Assembly (NCBI RefSeq): GCF_011602485.2
Contig: NZ_CP050022.2
Coordinates: forward strand, 1,116,001 to 1,180,000
Direction: 5' to 3'
DNA length: 64,000 nt
Origin: Bradyrhizobium sp. 1(2017)
GTDB lineage: Bacteria > Pseudomonadota > Alphaproteobacteria > Rhizobiales > Xanthobacteraceae
Below are positions 51,147 to 59,467 of this stretch, in pieces. The notes beneath the pieces were generated by a model. The model did no database searches. It was given only the letters and a program-made list of their open reading frames with translations, and had not been told where the DNA came from. Every line of letters starts with the position of its first letter. The stretch's first letter is position 1. A program made the translations under genes and the position numbers.

Positions 51147-52652
51147 ATGGTCAGCACCTCGCTCTGGATGGAGACCGAGATCCGGCCGGAGGCGGGGGCG
51201 CTTAAAGGCGATGTGCACTGCGATGTCGCCGTGGTCGGCTCCGGCATCGCCGGGCTCTCGACGGCGTACGAACTCATGAAGCGCGGCCGGTCAGTCGTCG
51301 TCATTGATCGCAAAGGCATCGCAAGCGGTATGACGGCGCGCACGTCGGCGCACCTTGCGCCGCTTTGTGATGATCTGATGAGCGAATTCAAGAAGCTGCG
51401 CGGCGCCGATGCCGCCAAGCTGTTCTACGAAAGTCAGGCTGCCGCCGTCGACCGGATCGAGGACATCCAGGCCGGCGAGAATATTGCCTGCGACTTCCTC
51501 CGTACTAACGGCTATCTTTTTCAAGGCAACGGCATGCCGGCCGATATATTCGATGAGGAGCTGGAAGCGGTGCGCGAGGTCGGCGCTCCCGTTCACCGGC
51601 TGGTCGGCGTGCCCCTCAAAGGCTGCGAGAACCGGCATGTCCTTCGATATCCACGCCAAGGAAAATTCCACCCCCTTAAATATCTCGCCGGACTTGCGGC
51701 CGTTTGCGAGAGCGGCGGCGTTCGTTTCTTTGCCAACAGTCCAGTGGAAGAAGTTGCCGAGCAGGACGGCGCCGTCACGCTGCGAACATCGCAAGGGCAG
51801 GTCACGGCCAGCCACGCCGTGATCGCGACCAACGCATCCATCGCCGATCGGTTTCAACTGCACACGAAGGTGGCTCCCTATCGCACGTATGTCGTCGCTT
51901 TCGACATTGAACGGGGCGAACTTCCCGATGCGCTCTATTGGGACACCGAAGATCCCTACCACTATGTACGGCTGCAAACCGGCCCAGACGATCATGATTT
52001 CGTCCTTGTCGGCGGCGAAGACCATAAAAGCGGCGAGGCCAACGACGCCGACAAACGCTTTGCCCGGCTGGAAAGCTGGGCACGCGACCTGATCCCGGCT
52101 TTGGGCCGCATCACCCATCGCTGGTCGGGTCAGGTTCTCGATACGATCGACTATGCCGGCTTCATCGGCCGCGAGCCCGGCAGCGAGCGCATCTACCTCG
52201 CGATGGGAGATTCAGGCCAGGGTCTGACCCATGGCGTGATGGGCGCGATGCTGAACACGGCGCTCATTCTGGGCGAAGATCATCCCTGGAAGCCCGTCTA
52301 TGCGCCGGATCGCAAGCCGCTCGCAGCGGCGCGGAACTTCCTACGCGAGAACATGACGATCCTGCAAAATCTCGCGGAATATGTGGCACCGGGTGAAATC
52401 GCTTCCCTCGAAGAGCTTGAGCCGGGTGAGGGCGCTATCCTGCGGCGGGGACTCGAAAAGATCGCCGCCTACAAGGACAAGGCCGGCGAACTGCATCTTC
52501 ATTCGGCCAGTTGCACCCATATCGGCTGTCATCTGCACTGGAACAGCTTTGAGAGCTGCTGGGACTGCCCGTGCCACGGTTCGATCTTTGCCCCCAACGG
52601 ACAGCCGATCAATGCACCGGCCGTGTCGGCCTTGCGCCCGGTGAAGGTCTAG
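51147..52652 (+). CDS. FAD-dependent oxidoreductase with C-terminal Rieske domain
   Basis: The protein has 501 residues from ATG 51147, with GTGGAG ahead. The DAO-type FAD domain spans about 28-400 (VAVVGSGIAGLSTAYELMKR; LAMGDSGQGLTHGVMGAML near its end). The last ~60 residues form a Rieske domain with C456-T-H458, C461, C474-P-C476-H477. The protein resembles YhfW of Bacillus in plan. Electrons would pass between FAD and the [2Fe-2S] cluster. Substrate unknown; amine or aldehyde-linked oxidation is a guess. A perfect EcfG promoter drives it, and a second FAD enzyme follows. Confidence 0.9.
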   Translation: MVSTSLWMETEIRPEAGALKGDVHCDVAVVGSGIAGLSTAYELMKRGRSVVVIDRKGIASGMTARTSAHLAPLCDDLMSEFKKLRGADAAKLFYESQAAAVDRIEDIQAGENIACDFLRTNGYLFQGNGMPADIFDEELEAVREVGAPVHRLVGVPLKGCENRHVLRYPRQGKFHPLKYLAGLAAVCESGGVRFFANSPVEEVAEQDGAVTLRTSQGQVTASHAVIATNASIADRFQLHTKVAPYRTYVVAFDIERGELPDALYWDTEDPYHYVRLQTGPDDHDFVLVGGEDHKSGEANDADKRFARLESWARDLIPALGRITHRWSGQVLDTIDYAGFIGREPGSERIYLAMGDSGQGLTHGVMGAMLNTALILGEDHPWKPVYAPDRKPLAAARNFLRENMTILQNLAEYVAPGEIASLEELEPGEGAILRRGLEKIAAYKDKAGELHLHSASCTHIGCHLHWNSFESCWDCPCHGSIFAPNGQPINAPAVSALRPVKV

Positions 52653-53905
52653 GGGGTCAAGGCACCTGGGAGCGTTCCATCTTCAAAAATGATGACATCG
52701 AGCAGGACGATCTGCGCAGCCCGCGCGCACCGTGGGCCGTCCTGCCGCCGCCGCCGATTGAACCGATAGCTGACAGCTTTCGATGCGAGGTTCTGATCAT
52801 CGGCGCCGGCATCACCGGCGCGCTGGTGGCCGAGCGTCTGACACGGCAAGGCCATCAGGTTGTCATTATCGATCGCGAGCTTCCGAGTCTCGGTAGCACG
52901 GCTGCCAGCACCGCCATGCTACTCTGGGAAATCGACCGGCCGCTGTTCGAACTCGCGCAGCTCTATGGCTTCGAGAAGGCGGCGCGTTGCTATCGAGCCA
53001 GCCACCATGCTGCGCAAGGCCTGCTGTCCCTGGTTGCGCAGCATGGAATTGCCTGCGAGATGCGGCCACGTCTATCGCTCTATCTCGCCATCGATGACAG
53101 TCGGAAGCTTGTTCAGGATGAATATGCTCTGAGGAGCCGCGCCGGTCTGCCGTCGCTCTATCTCGAACATGCCGCGCTGCTGAAGCGCTTCGGCATCGCG
53201 CGGGCGAGCGCCCTTTTGTCAAGGGACGCGGCTGATGCCGATCCCGTGCTGCTCACGCATGGCCTGCTCGATATCTCCGTCCAGCGCCGTGCACGCCTTC
53301 TCAAGGCCAATGCGGTTGCCTTTGATAGCGCGGCCCAAAGCGTAACCGTCGGCCTCGAAAGCGGGCTTTCGATCGAGGCCCGCCATGTCGTGCTGGCGAC
53401 CGGCTACGTGGCACCCGACATCGTGAAGCTCAAAACCCGACCAGCCTCCAGTTGGGCTATCGCGACCCGGCGGCAGCCAGGTAATCTGTGGCCCGAACAG
53501 GCGCTGATCTGGGAAGCGAGCCGGAACTATCATTATGCGCGGACCACAGCTGATGGCCGCATCATCCTTGGCGGCGAGGACGATCATGCGCTGATCGAGC
53601 CCGAGGTTCGTAATAATGTCACACCGGCAAAGGTGGTTGCGCTCAAGAATTATTTGAAGGCACTTTGGCCGCATGCATCGGACCGGGTCGACTTCGCCTG
53701 GTCGGGCGCTTTCGATACCACCCATGACGGCCTGCCGCTGATCGGCGCGGTGCCCAGCTGCAAGAATATCTTCGCCGCCTTTGGCTATGGCGGCAACGGC
53801 ATTACCTTCAGCTTTCTTGCGGCGGGACTTCTGGCCGCGCTGCTTGCCGGAGGCTCTTCGCCCCTGCTCGATGATCTTGCGATTGACCGCGATATTCTCG
53901 GCTAA
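52571..53905 (+). CDS. DAO-type FAD oxidoreductase with no standard start codon after the upstream gene
   Basis: About 400 residues of a DAO-fold oxidase: VLIIGAGITGALVAERLTRQ, RHVVLATGYVAPDIVKLKT, a C-terminal DGLPLIGAVPSCKNIFAAFG and GGNGITFSF. Between the end of the Rieske gene and the FAD motif there is no ATG, GTG or TTG in frame. The only usual start is GTG 52571, inside the Rieske coding region. Homologous N-termini would begin close to IFKNDDIEQDDL (52688), where ATC follows GGGAG by five bases, so an ATC start is possible. It is probably the operon partner of the FAD-Rieske enzyme. Confidence 0.8.
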   Translation: MPRFDLCPQRTADQCTGRVGLAPGEGLGGQGTWERSIFKNDDIEQDDLRSPRAPWAVLPPPPIEPIADSFRCEVLIIGAGITGALVAERLTRQGHQVVIIDRELPSLGSTAASTAMLLWEIDRPLFELAQLYGFEKAARCYRASHHAAQGLLSLVAQHGIACEMRPRLSLYLAIDDSRKLVQDEYALRSRAGLPSLYLEHAALLKRFGIARASALLSRDAADADPVLLTHGLLDISVQRRARLLKANAVAFDSAAQSVTVGLESGLSIEARHVVLATGYVAPDIVKLKTRPASSWAIATRRQPGNLWPEQALIWEASRNYHYARTTADGRIILGGEDDHALIEPEVRNNVTPAKVVALKNYLKALWPHASDRVDFAWSGAFDTTHDGLPLIGAVPSCKNIFAAFGYGGNGITFSFLAAGLLAALLAGGSSPLLDDLAIDRDILG

Positions 53906-54102
53906 CGACGCGCGATCAGGCAGCCCAGCATGAAGGCGACGAGTAGCGAGGGCAGCGGGGCCTCTCGCACCACGTCGCGCAGAAAGGCGAGCGCCTGACC
54001 CGGCGGCTGTCCCTCTTCCAGGCTCTGCCGCACCGTGCGGGCGGTCTCACGCACGCCTTCCGAAACGTCCTTCACTTTTGCCAAGGCGTCTTCGGTGTCC
54101 AT
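53902..54102 (-). CDS. Small membrane-anchored protein, 66 aa (ElaB-like plan)
   Basis: From ATG 54102, with GGAGGAGG ahead, it reads MDTEDALAKVKDVSEGVRET. A helical, charged region is followed by a C-terminal hydrophobic anchor LPSLLVAFMLGCLIARR. This plan resembles ElaB/YgaM-type ribosome-associated tail-anchored proteins, but I cannot assign the family firmly. A longer frame to 54180 has protein-like sequence without a binding site. Its stop overlaps the stop of the convergent FAD enzyme by four bases. Confidence 0.65.
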   Translation of the reverse strand: MDTEDALAKVKDVSEGVRETARTVRQSLEEGQPPGQALAFLRDVVREAPLPSLLVAFMLGCLIARR

Positions 54103-54315
54103 CTGATCCTCCTCCGGCATGTCCAGCAAGCCAAGCTCATGGATGCCCAGTCGTTCCTCCACCGTTCTGGCTTTCACCATGAAGCCGTTCTAGGAGCCAT
54201 CAGCGGAAGCTTGCCTCGGCGCCTGAGACGAAAGACGGAGAGCAAGCCCCAGCGACTCCGCTTATCGTAGCGTAATGGTTCGTCCTCGCGTGTGCCGTAC
54301 GGAAGACCTGATTTA

Positions 54316-54341
54316 GGAACTTCTGATCTCGGCCGGGCGTT
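54316..54341 (+). promoter_or_regulatory. EcfG-type general stress promoter
   Basis: GGAAC 54316-54320 and CGTT 54338-54341 with a 17-base spacer, giving a ~100-base leader for the PAS/GAF/HWE kinase. Because transcription would start near 54350, the ATG at 54347 cannot be the start codon. Confidence 0.75.
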
Positions 54342-54445
54342 TAGGCATGTTTCGCGGAGTCGGGAACCAACCGGCCAAGGCGACCCAGGGGCAGGAAAAA
54401 CAATGGTACCGCACCCCTCTGGTCCTGGCGCGGGGGATGAGGCCT

Positions 54446-57157
54446 ATGAATATTCAGCAGACGGCGGTCGATCTTGACAGTCTCGAGCCGCTCGCAGCGC
54501 TCGGTTTGCAAAGCCCGTCACCCGCTTTCCTCGCGCAGCTTCCCATCGCAATCCACGCCTGTGACGCGGAGGGGCGTATTCTGTGGTTCAATTCACGCGC
54601 GGCGGACTTGTGGGGCCGCGCGCCGCGGGTTGGCGACAATAGCGAACTCTTCTGCGGCTCCTACAAGCTCTTCCTTGATGGACGGCCGATCTCGCGCGAA
54701 CAGACGCCAATGGCCGAAGTGCTGCGGACCGGAACTCCGGTCCGTGGCCTCGAAGGTCGCCTGGAAAGGCCCGATGGCTCACACGTCTGGGCCACCATCC
54801 ATATTGCGCCGGTGTTCGATGAGGACGGTGTCCTGGCCGGGGCCATCAACTGCTTTCACGAGCGCATCGGCGGCCGACCGGAAATGTCGGACGCCCGTTC
54901 CGACGACTGGGTGCAGGCCCGCGACGAACGGCTTGCGGCCACCTATGAGCATGTCGGTGCCGGCATCGTCGAAATCGATCGCGACGGCCGCATGCTCCGG
55001 GTCAACCAGCAGCTTTGCCGGCTGACCGGATATACGGCCTCCGAGCTTCTGGGGCGAACGATCTTCGAGGAGACGCTGCCCGATGATATTGCCGAGGACC
55101 GCGCGCAATTCAGCCGCCAGATCGCGGGCGAATTCGATCGCTACAGCATCGAAAAGCGCATCTACCGCAAGGATGGCGGACATATCTGGGCGGCCGTCAC
55201 GTCATCGAGCATTCGCGACGCCGCCGGCCAATTTCTCTACGCCGTCCGCGTGCAGCACGATATTACGGACCGCAAGCGCGCCGAACAGGCGCTCGCCCGG
55301 CGCATGGAAGAGCAAGCCGCCTTGTTCGCTTTCTCGGAGCGACTTCAGCACTGCCAATCGGCCGAGCAAGTCCACCAGGCCGCGCTTGATGCCATCACGC
55401 GCGCGCTGGGCTGCACGCGGGCCTCGATTCTGCTCTATGATCAAGCCGAGGTCATGCGGTTCGCGGCTTGGCATGACCTCTCGGAAGCCTACCGGAAGGC
55501 GGTGGAAGGACATTCCCCGTGGGACCGCAATGAGACAAGGCCGGCGCCTGTCTGCATCGAAGACGTTGCCCGTAGCGACCTGCCTGATGATCTGAAACAG
55601 ACAATCCTCAACGAAGGCATTCAAGCCGCGGCCTTTACGCCCATTGTCCAGGATGGCCGGCTTGCCGGCAAGTTCATGGCCTACCATGGTGAGCCCCATC
55701 ACTTCACGCCATCCGAGCTCGATACGGCGCTCACGCTGGCACGCCTGCTCGGCTTTGCCCTTGCGCGCCTTGCCGGCGATGAAGCCCGCCGCCTGGCCGA
55801 GCGCGATGCCCAGCAACTGGCGGCCATCGTTGAATCGTCAGCCGATGCCATCGTCAGCAAGAATCTTGATGGCATTATCCAGACCTGGAATGACGGTGCC
55901 CGGCGTCTGTTCGGCTACAGCCGAGATGAGGCTGTCGGCCGGTCGATCGCGATGCTTATCCCGTCCGACCGGCAGGATGAGGAGCCGCACATTCTGGCCA
56001 AGATCAAAGCCGGCGAGCGGGTGGATCATTTCGAGACCGTGCGTCGCCGCAAGGATGGCAGTCTGGTCGACATTTCGCTGACAATCTCGCCGATCCGCGA
56101 TCGCATGGGGCGCGTCATTGGAGCCTCGAAGATCGCCCGCGATATCACAGAGCGCAAGCTCTCCGAAAGGAGATTGCAGGAGAGCGAACAGCGGTTGCAG
56201 GAATTGCTCGACGCCATACCGGCCGCCATCTACACGACCGACGCCGACGGCAAGATCACCTATTTCAACCAGACAGCCGTCGAATTTGCCGGCCGGACAC
56301 CGTCGCTCGGCAGCGACGAATGGTGCGTGACCTGGAAGCTCTATCTTCCCGACGGTACGCCGTTGCCACATGAGCAATGCCCGATGGCCATCGCCCTCAA
56401 GGAAGGCCGTCCGGTGCGCGGGGTCGAGGCGGTTGCCGAACGGCCCGATGGCACACGCGTTCCCTTCATCCCGTTCCCGACGCCCCTGTTCGATGCATCC
56501 GGCCGGGTCACCGGCGCCATCAACATGCTGGTTGATCTGAGCGAGCGAAAGCAGGCTGAGACCCAGCAGCGCCTGCTGCTCAATGAACTCAACCACCGCA
56601 CCAAGAACAACATGCAGATGCTCCAGGGGCTCCTGTACACGGCGGCCCGCAGCGCCCGGAGCGAGGAGGCCCGGCGTGTGCTCGACGATGCCTGTAGCCG
56701 GATTGCCGCCATGGCCGCTGCCCAGCGTGTTCTTTATGGCACCACCGACGCGACCAGCTTCGCGGCGGATGAGTTTCTTAGCGCAGTGGTCGAAACGATC
56801 CAGCAGACGCTGCCAGCGAGAATCAAGATCACGCATACGCAGGCTACCGGTGCTCTGTCCAACGATATTGCCATGCCGCTCGCCCTGATCCTCAATGAAT
56901 TGCTGACCAACGCAGCCAAGCACGGGATCAGCGATCCGGCCGCCGACAGTATTCGCGTCAGCCTTGTTGAGCATGATGGACAGTTCGAGCTTCATGTCGA
57001 GGATGACGGGCCCGGATTTGACTTGAATGCGGTGCGACAAACGTCGTCGGGCCTGCGTCTGATACTTGGCCTTGCCCGCCAGCTCCATGCCGAGTTTACC
57101 GTGAGCCGATCGCCTTCGCGCGCTACGCTTCGTTTCGGCGCATCGCGAGGTGCATGA
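54446..57157 (+). CDS. Multi-sensor HWE/HisKA_2 histidine kinase: PAS-PAS-GAF-PAS-PAS
   Basis: The protein has 903 residues from ATG 54446 (GAGG ahead); ATG 54437 is also possible. The five sensor domains in order are PAS (about 15-140, IAIHACDAEGRILWFNSRAA), PAS (165-290, HVGAGIVEIDRDGRMLRVNQ), GAF (310-450), PAS (460-580, VSKNLDGIIQTWNDGARRLF) and PAS (590-710, AIYTTDADGKITYFNQTAVE). Domains 1 and 5 share an unusual WKLYLPDGTPLPHEQCPMA-type pattern. HisKA_2 has LLLNELNHRTKNNMQMLQGL with acceptor H717; LNELLTNAAKHG marks the HATPase. It is soluble. Its stop overlaps the receiver gene (ATGA), so the two are a cognate pair, likely feeding the stress response. Confidence 0.93.
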   Translation: MNIQQTAVDLDSLEPLAALGLQSPSPAFLAQLPIAIHACDAEGRILWFNSRAADLWGRAPRVGDNSELFCGSYKLFLDGRPISREQTPMAEVLRTGTPVRGLEGRLERPDGSHVWATIHIAPVFDEDGVLAGAINCFHERIGGRPEMSDARSDDWVQARDERLAATYEHVGAGIVEIDRDGRMLRVNQQLCRLTGYTASELLGRTIFEETLPDDIAEDRAQFSRQIAGEFDRYSIEKRIYRKDGGHIWAAVTSSSIRDAAGQFLYAVRVQHDITDRKRAEQALARRMEEQAALFAFSERLQHCQSAEQVHQAALDAITRALGCTRASILLYDQAEVMRFAAWHDLSEAYRKAVEGHSPWDRNETRPAPVCIEDVARSDLPDDLKQTILNEGIQAAAFTPIVQDGRLAGKFMAYHGEPHHFTPSELDTALTLARLLGFALARLAGDEARRLAERDAQQLAAIVESSADAIVSKNLDGIIQTWNDGARRLFGYSRDEAVGRSIAMLIPSDRQDEEPHILAKIKAGERVDHFETVRRRKDGSLVDISLTISPIRDRMGRVIGASKIARDITERKLSERRLQESEQRLQELLDAIPAAIYTTDADGKITYFNQTAVEFAGRTPSLGSDEWCVTWKLYLPDGTPLPHEQCPMAIALKEGRPVRGVEAVAERPDGTRVPFIPFPTPLFDASGRVTGAINMLVDLSERKQAETQQRLLLNELNHRTKNNMQMLQGLLYTAARSARSEEARRVLDDACSRIAAMAAAQRVLYGTTDATSFAADEFLSAVVETIQQTLPARIKITHTQATGALSNDIAMPLALILNELLTNAAKHGISDPAADSIRVSLVEHDGQFELHVEDDGPGFDLNAVRQTSSGLRLILGLARQLHAEFTVSRSPSRATLRFGASRGA

Positions 57158-57636
57158 TGACACAGGCGAGCATGTCCGAAAGCCATGAGCTGGCCGATCC
57201 GACCGATCGTTCGCCTGATGATAAAGTGGCGCCCGCCGCCGACGAACCGAACGATCATGTTGATCAGTCCCGCGCGGTCCTGATCGTCGAAGACGATTTT
57301 TTGATCGCCATGCAGGCTGAAGCCGCGTTGCTCGATGCTGGCTTTCGGGTGACCGGCATTGCAACCACCGCCGAGGAAGCCTTGACGATGGCAAGGGAAC
57401 AGAAGCCGGCCCTTGCTATCATGGATATACGTCTGGCCGGCCGACGCGACGGCGTCGAGGCAGCCGGTGATCTCTTTCGCGAGCTCGGCTTGCGCTGTGT
57501 CTTTGCTACGGCCCATGATGATCTCTTGACCCGCACGCGGGCCGAGCCGTTCGCGCCGCTTGGCTGGCTCTCGAAGCCTTATACCATGGCTTCCCTGACG
57601 AGCGTGGTCCGTGCAGCGTTGACGCGGCCAGCCTAG
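57154..57636 (+). CDS. Single-domain response regulator
   Basis: The protein has 160 residues with a ~38-residue acidic leader, then one receiver domain: RAVLIVEDDFLIAMQAEAAL, acceptor D91 in LAIMDIRLAGRRDG, conserved Thr in CVFATAHDD and Lys in GWLSKPYTM. No output domain. It is translationally coupled to the HWE kinase and is its evident phospho-acceptor. Single receivers of this kind can act in phosphorelays that modulate the PhyR-NepR-EcfG switch; that role here is inference. Confidence 0.9.
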   Translation: MMTQASMSESHELADPTDRSPDDKVAPAADEPNDHVDQSRAVLIVEDDFLIAMQAEAALLDAGFRVTGIATTAEEALTMAREQKPALAIMDIRLAGRRDGVEAAGDLFRELGLRCVFATAHDDLLTRTRAEPFAPLGWLSKPYTMASLTSVVRAALTRPA

Positions 57637-57679
57637 CTTCTGCGCGTCCAGCGTCGATGGCGCGACACTTCAGTAGATA

Positions 57680-57704
57680 GGAACGACCGCGTTGCGAGGC
57701 CGTT
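57680..57704 (+). promoter_or_regulatory. EcfG-type general stress promoter
   Basis: GGAAC 57680-57684 and CGTT 57701-57704, 16-base spacer, 36 bases ahead of the manganese catalase start codon. Confidence 0.78.
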
Positions 57705-57739
57705 TGGGACTCATCTCCCTTCAAGCCCGAGGCTCTTTC

Positions 57740-59014
57740 ATGTATCACCACGTCAAGAAGTTGATGTTCACCGTCCGCGTCGATGAGCCGGACCCGCGCT
57801 TTGGCAATATGCTTCTTGAACAGTTCGGCGGCGCCAACGGCGAACTTGCAGCCGCGATGCAGTATTCGATCCAGGGCCTCAATTGCGAGGACCCCGATCG
57901 CAAGGACCTCCTGATGGATATCGGCACCGAAGAGCTGAGCCATCTGGAAGTCGTCGGTACGCTGGCCCGCATGCATCTCAAGCCGGCGAAGTTTGATCGC
58001 CAGGCGGCCGAGGCCGATCCGCTGATCGCGATCGCGGGTGGGGGCGGCGTGAATCTCTTCAATTCGCAAGGCAATGCCTGGACCGCCGATTACCTGAAGA
58101 TCACGGGCGAACTGGACGTGGACCTGCGCAGCAATATTGCCGCCGAAGCGCGGGCGAAGATCGTCTACGAACGCCTGATCAACTTTACTGACGACGCCGG
58201 CACTAAGGACGCCTTGCAGTTCCTCATGACCCGCGAAATCACCCATATGAAGGCATTCTCGCTCGCCCTCGAGAGCATGAGCAAGCCGGCCTTCAGCATT
58301 GGCCGCATCGCGCCCACACCGGGTCTCGTCGACCAGTTCTTCAACGACTCCACGGGCACCGGCGATCATGGTGAGATCGACACCCGCGGGCCCTGGAACG
58401 AGGGCGGCGAATGGGTCTTCACGGAATCGCCGGCCATTCAGGCCGGGGAACCAGGACCCGCGGCGGCTATCGTCACCGAAAGCTCACCGCCGGTCGACGA
58501 GGCCGGTCTTGGCGACCTGCTGATCGACGAGCTCCGCGACATCCTTCACGCCGAGAAGCAGTTGACGAAGGCGCTTCCCAAGATGGCGGAAGCGGCGCGA
58601 TTCGACCAGTTGCGCGAGCTGTTCGAGCTGCATCTCGGCGAGACCGAAACCCAGATCGAGCGCATCAATGAATGCTTTGAGTTGCTCGGCAAGTCCGCGC
58701 GCGCCAAGCCCTGCAAGGGCATGATGGGTCTTGTCGAAGAAGGTCAGGAAGTCATGACCGAGGGCGAGGAGAAGGAAGACGCCGCGGCCGACCTCGCCCT
58801 GATCGGCGCGGCGCAGCGGGTCGAGCATTATGAGATTGCCGGCTACACGACAGCGCGCAACCTTGCCCAGCAGCTACGCCATAGCGCCGTCGTCAGCCTC
58901 CTATCGAAGTCACTGGCAGAAGAGGAAAACGCGGACCAATTGCTCAACCAGGTCGCGCGGTCCCTGATGTCCGTCGCCAAGATGCCGGCCGCCGTCGAAC
59001 AGACCGAACAGTAG
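57740..59014 (+). CDS. Manganese catalase fused to a DUF892 (YciE-like) domain
   Basis: The protein has 424 residues from ATG 57740. Residues 1-250 are a non-haem manganese catalase: MYHHVKKLMFTVRVDEPDPR, E35 in NGELAAAMQ, E65 and H68 in GTEELSHLE, E136 in IAAEARAKI and H169 in REITHMKAF are the expected dimanganese ligands. Residues ~262-410 form a DUF892 ferritin-like domain (GLGDLLIDELRDILHAEKQL, RVEHYEIAGYTTARNLAQQL), homologous to the two stand-alone DUF892 proteins here. Catalases of this type split hydrogen peroxide; normal length is about 270-300. The fusion joins peroxide removal to a second metal-binding four-helix bundle. Confidence 0.92.
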   Translation: MYHHVKKLMFTVRVDEPDPRFGNMLLEQFGGANGELAAAMQYSIQGLNCEDPDRKDLLMDIGTEELSHLEVVGTLARMHLKPAKFDRQAAEADPLIAIAGGGGVNLFNSQGNAWTADYLKITGELDVDLRSNIAAEARAKIVYERLINFTDDAGTKDALQFLMTREITHMKAFSLALESMSKPAFSIGRIAPTPGLVDQFFNDSTGTGDHGEIDTRGPWNEGGEWVFTESPAIQAGEPGPAAAIVTESSPPVDEAGLGDLLIDELRDILHAEKQLTKALPKMAEAARFDQLRELFELHLGETETQIERINECFELLGKSARAKPCKGMMGLVEEGQEVMTEGEEKEDAAADLALIGAAQRVEHYEIAGYTTARNLAQQLRHSAVVSLLSKSLAEEENADQLLNQVARSLMSVAKMPAAVEQTEQ

Positions 59015-59108
59015 GCGGATGAGGGCGGTCCCGAGCAATGCCACGGTAACTGCGCAGCTTTGAGTCTGCGTCAGCCGCCGTGCCTTGCTGTAGTCGGAGG
59101 CGTTGCCG

Positions 59109-59451
59109 ATGTCGTCCATCGTCCCTCAGCGTGACGAGCAGGACATCTATCTCGGTGAAGACGATGGTGGCGCCTCGGGCCCTGTCTGGTGCGAGGCGCC
59201 CGTCCTTGGCAACGACTTCGAAGCCGTTGTGATGGATCTGCTGGAGGGAAACTATCAATGCCCGCGCCGGGTCGCGGTCTATCGCTCAAGGTTGGGTGCG
59301 CGATGCGTCGGCCGAGGTGGTTCACGAATTGCGGCGGCGCTGCGATCTCCAGCTCCGCGATATACCGGAGGCCCTGCATGCCTTTACCGACCGCTATGAA
59401 GGACGCTTCGCGGACGTGCAATTGCCGTTGCCAATACCAATAGGCATTTAA
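59109..59451 (+). pseudogene. Conserved small hypothetical protein, frameshifted
   Basis: From ATG 59109 it reads MSSIVPQRDEQDIYLGEDDG and FEAVVMDLLEGNYQCPRRVA. After about 59280 the expected sequence continues in another frame as AQGWVRDASAEVVHELRRRC, then RDIPEALHAFTDRYEGRFAD, to a stop at 59451. I recall this pattern (a strand ending ...AFNTAEGWSRD...) from rhizobial hypothetical proteins of about 110 residues. A loss of five bases, or a gain of one, near 59275-59285 would explain the break. If the sequence is right, the gene is dead. Confidence 0.7.
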
Positions 59452-59467
59452 GCCTTCCACACACGCC

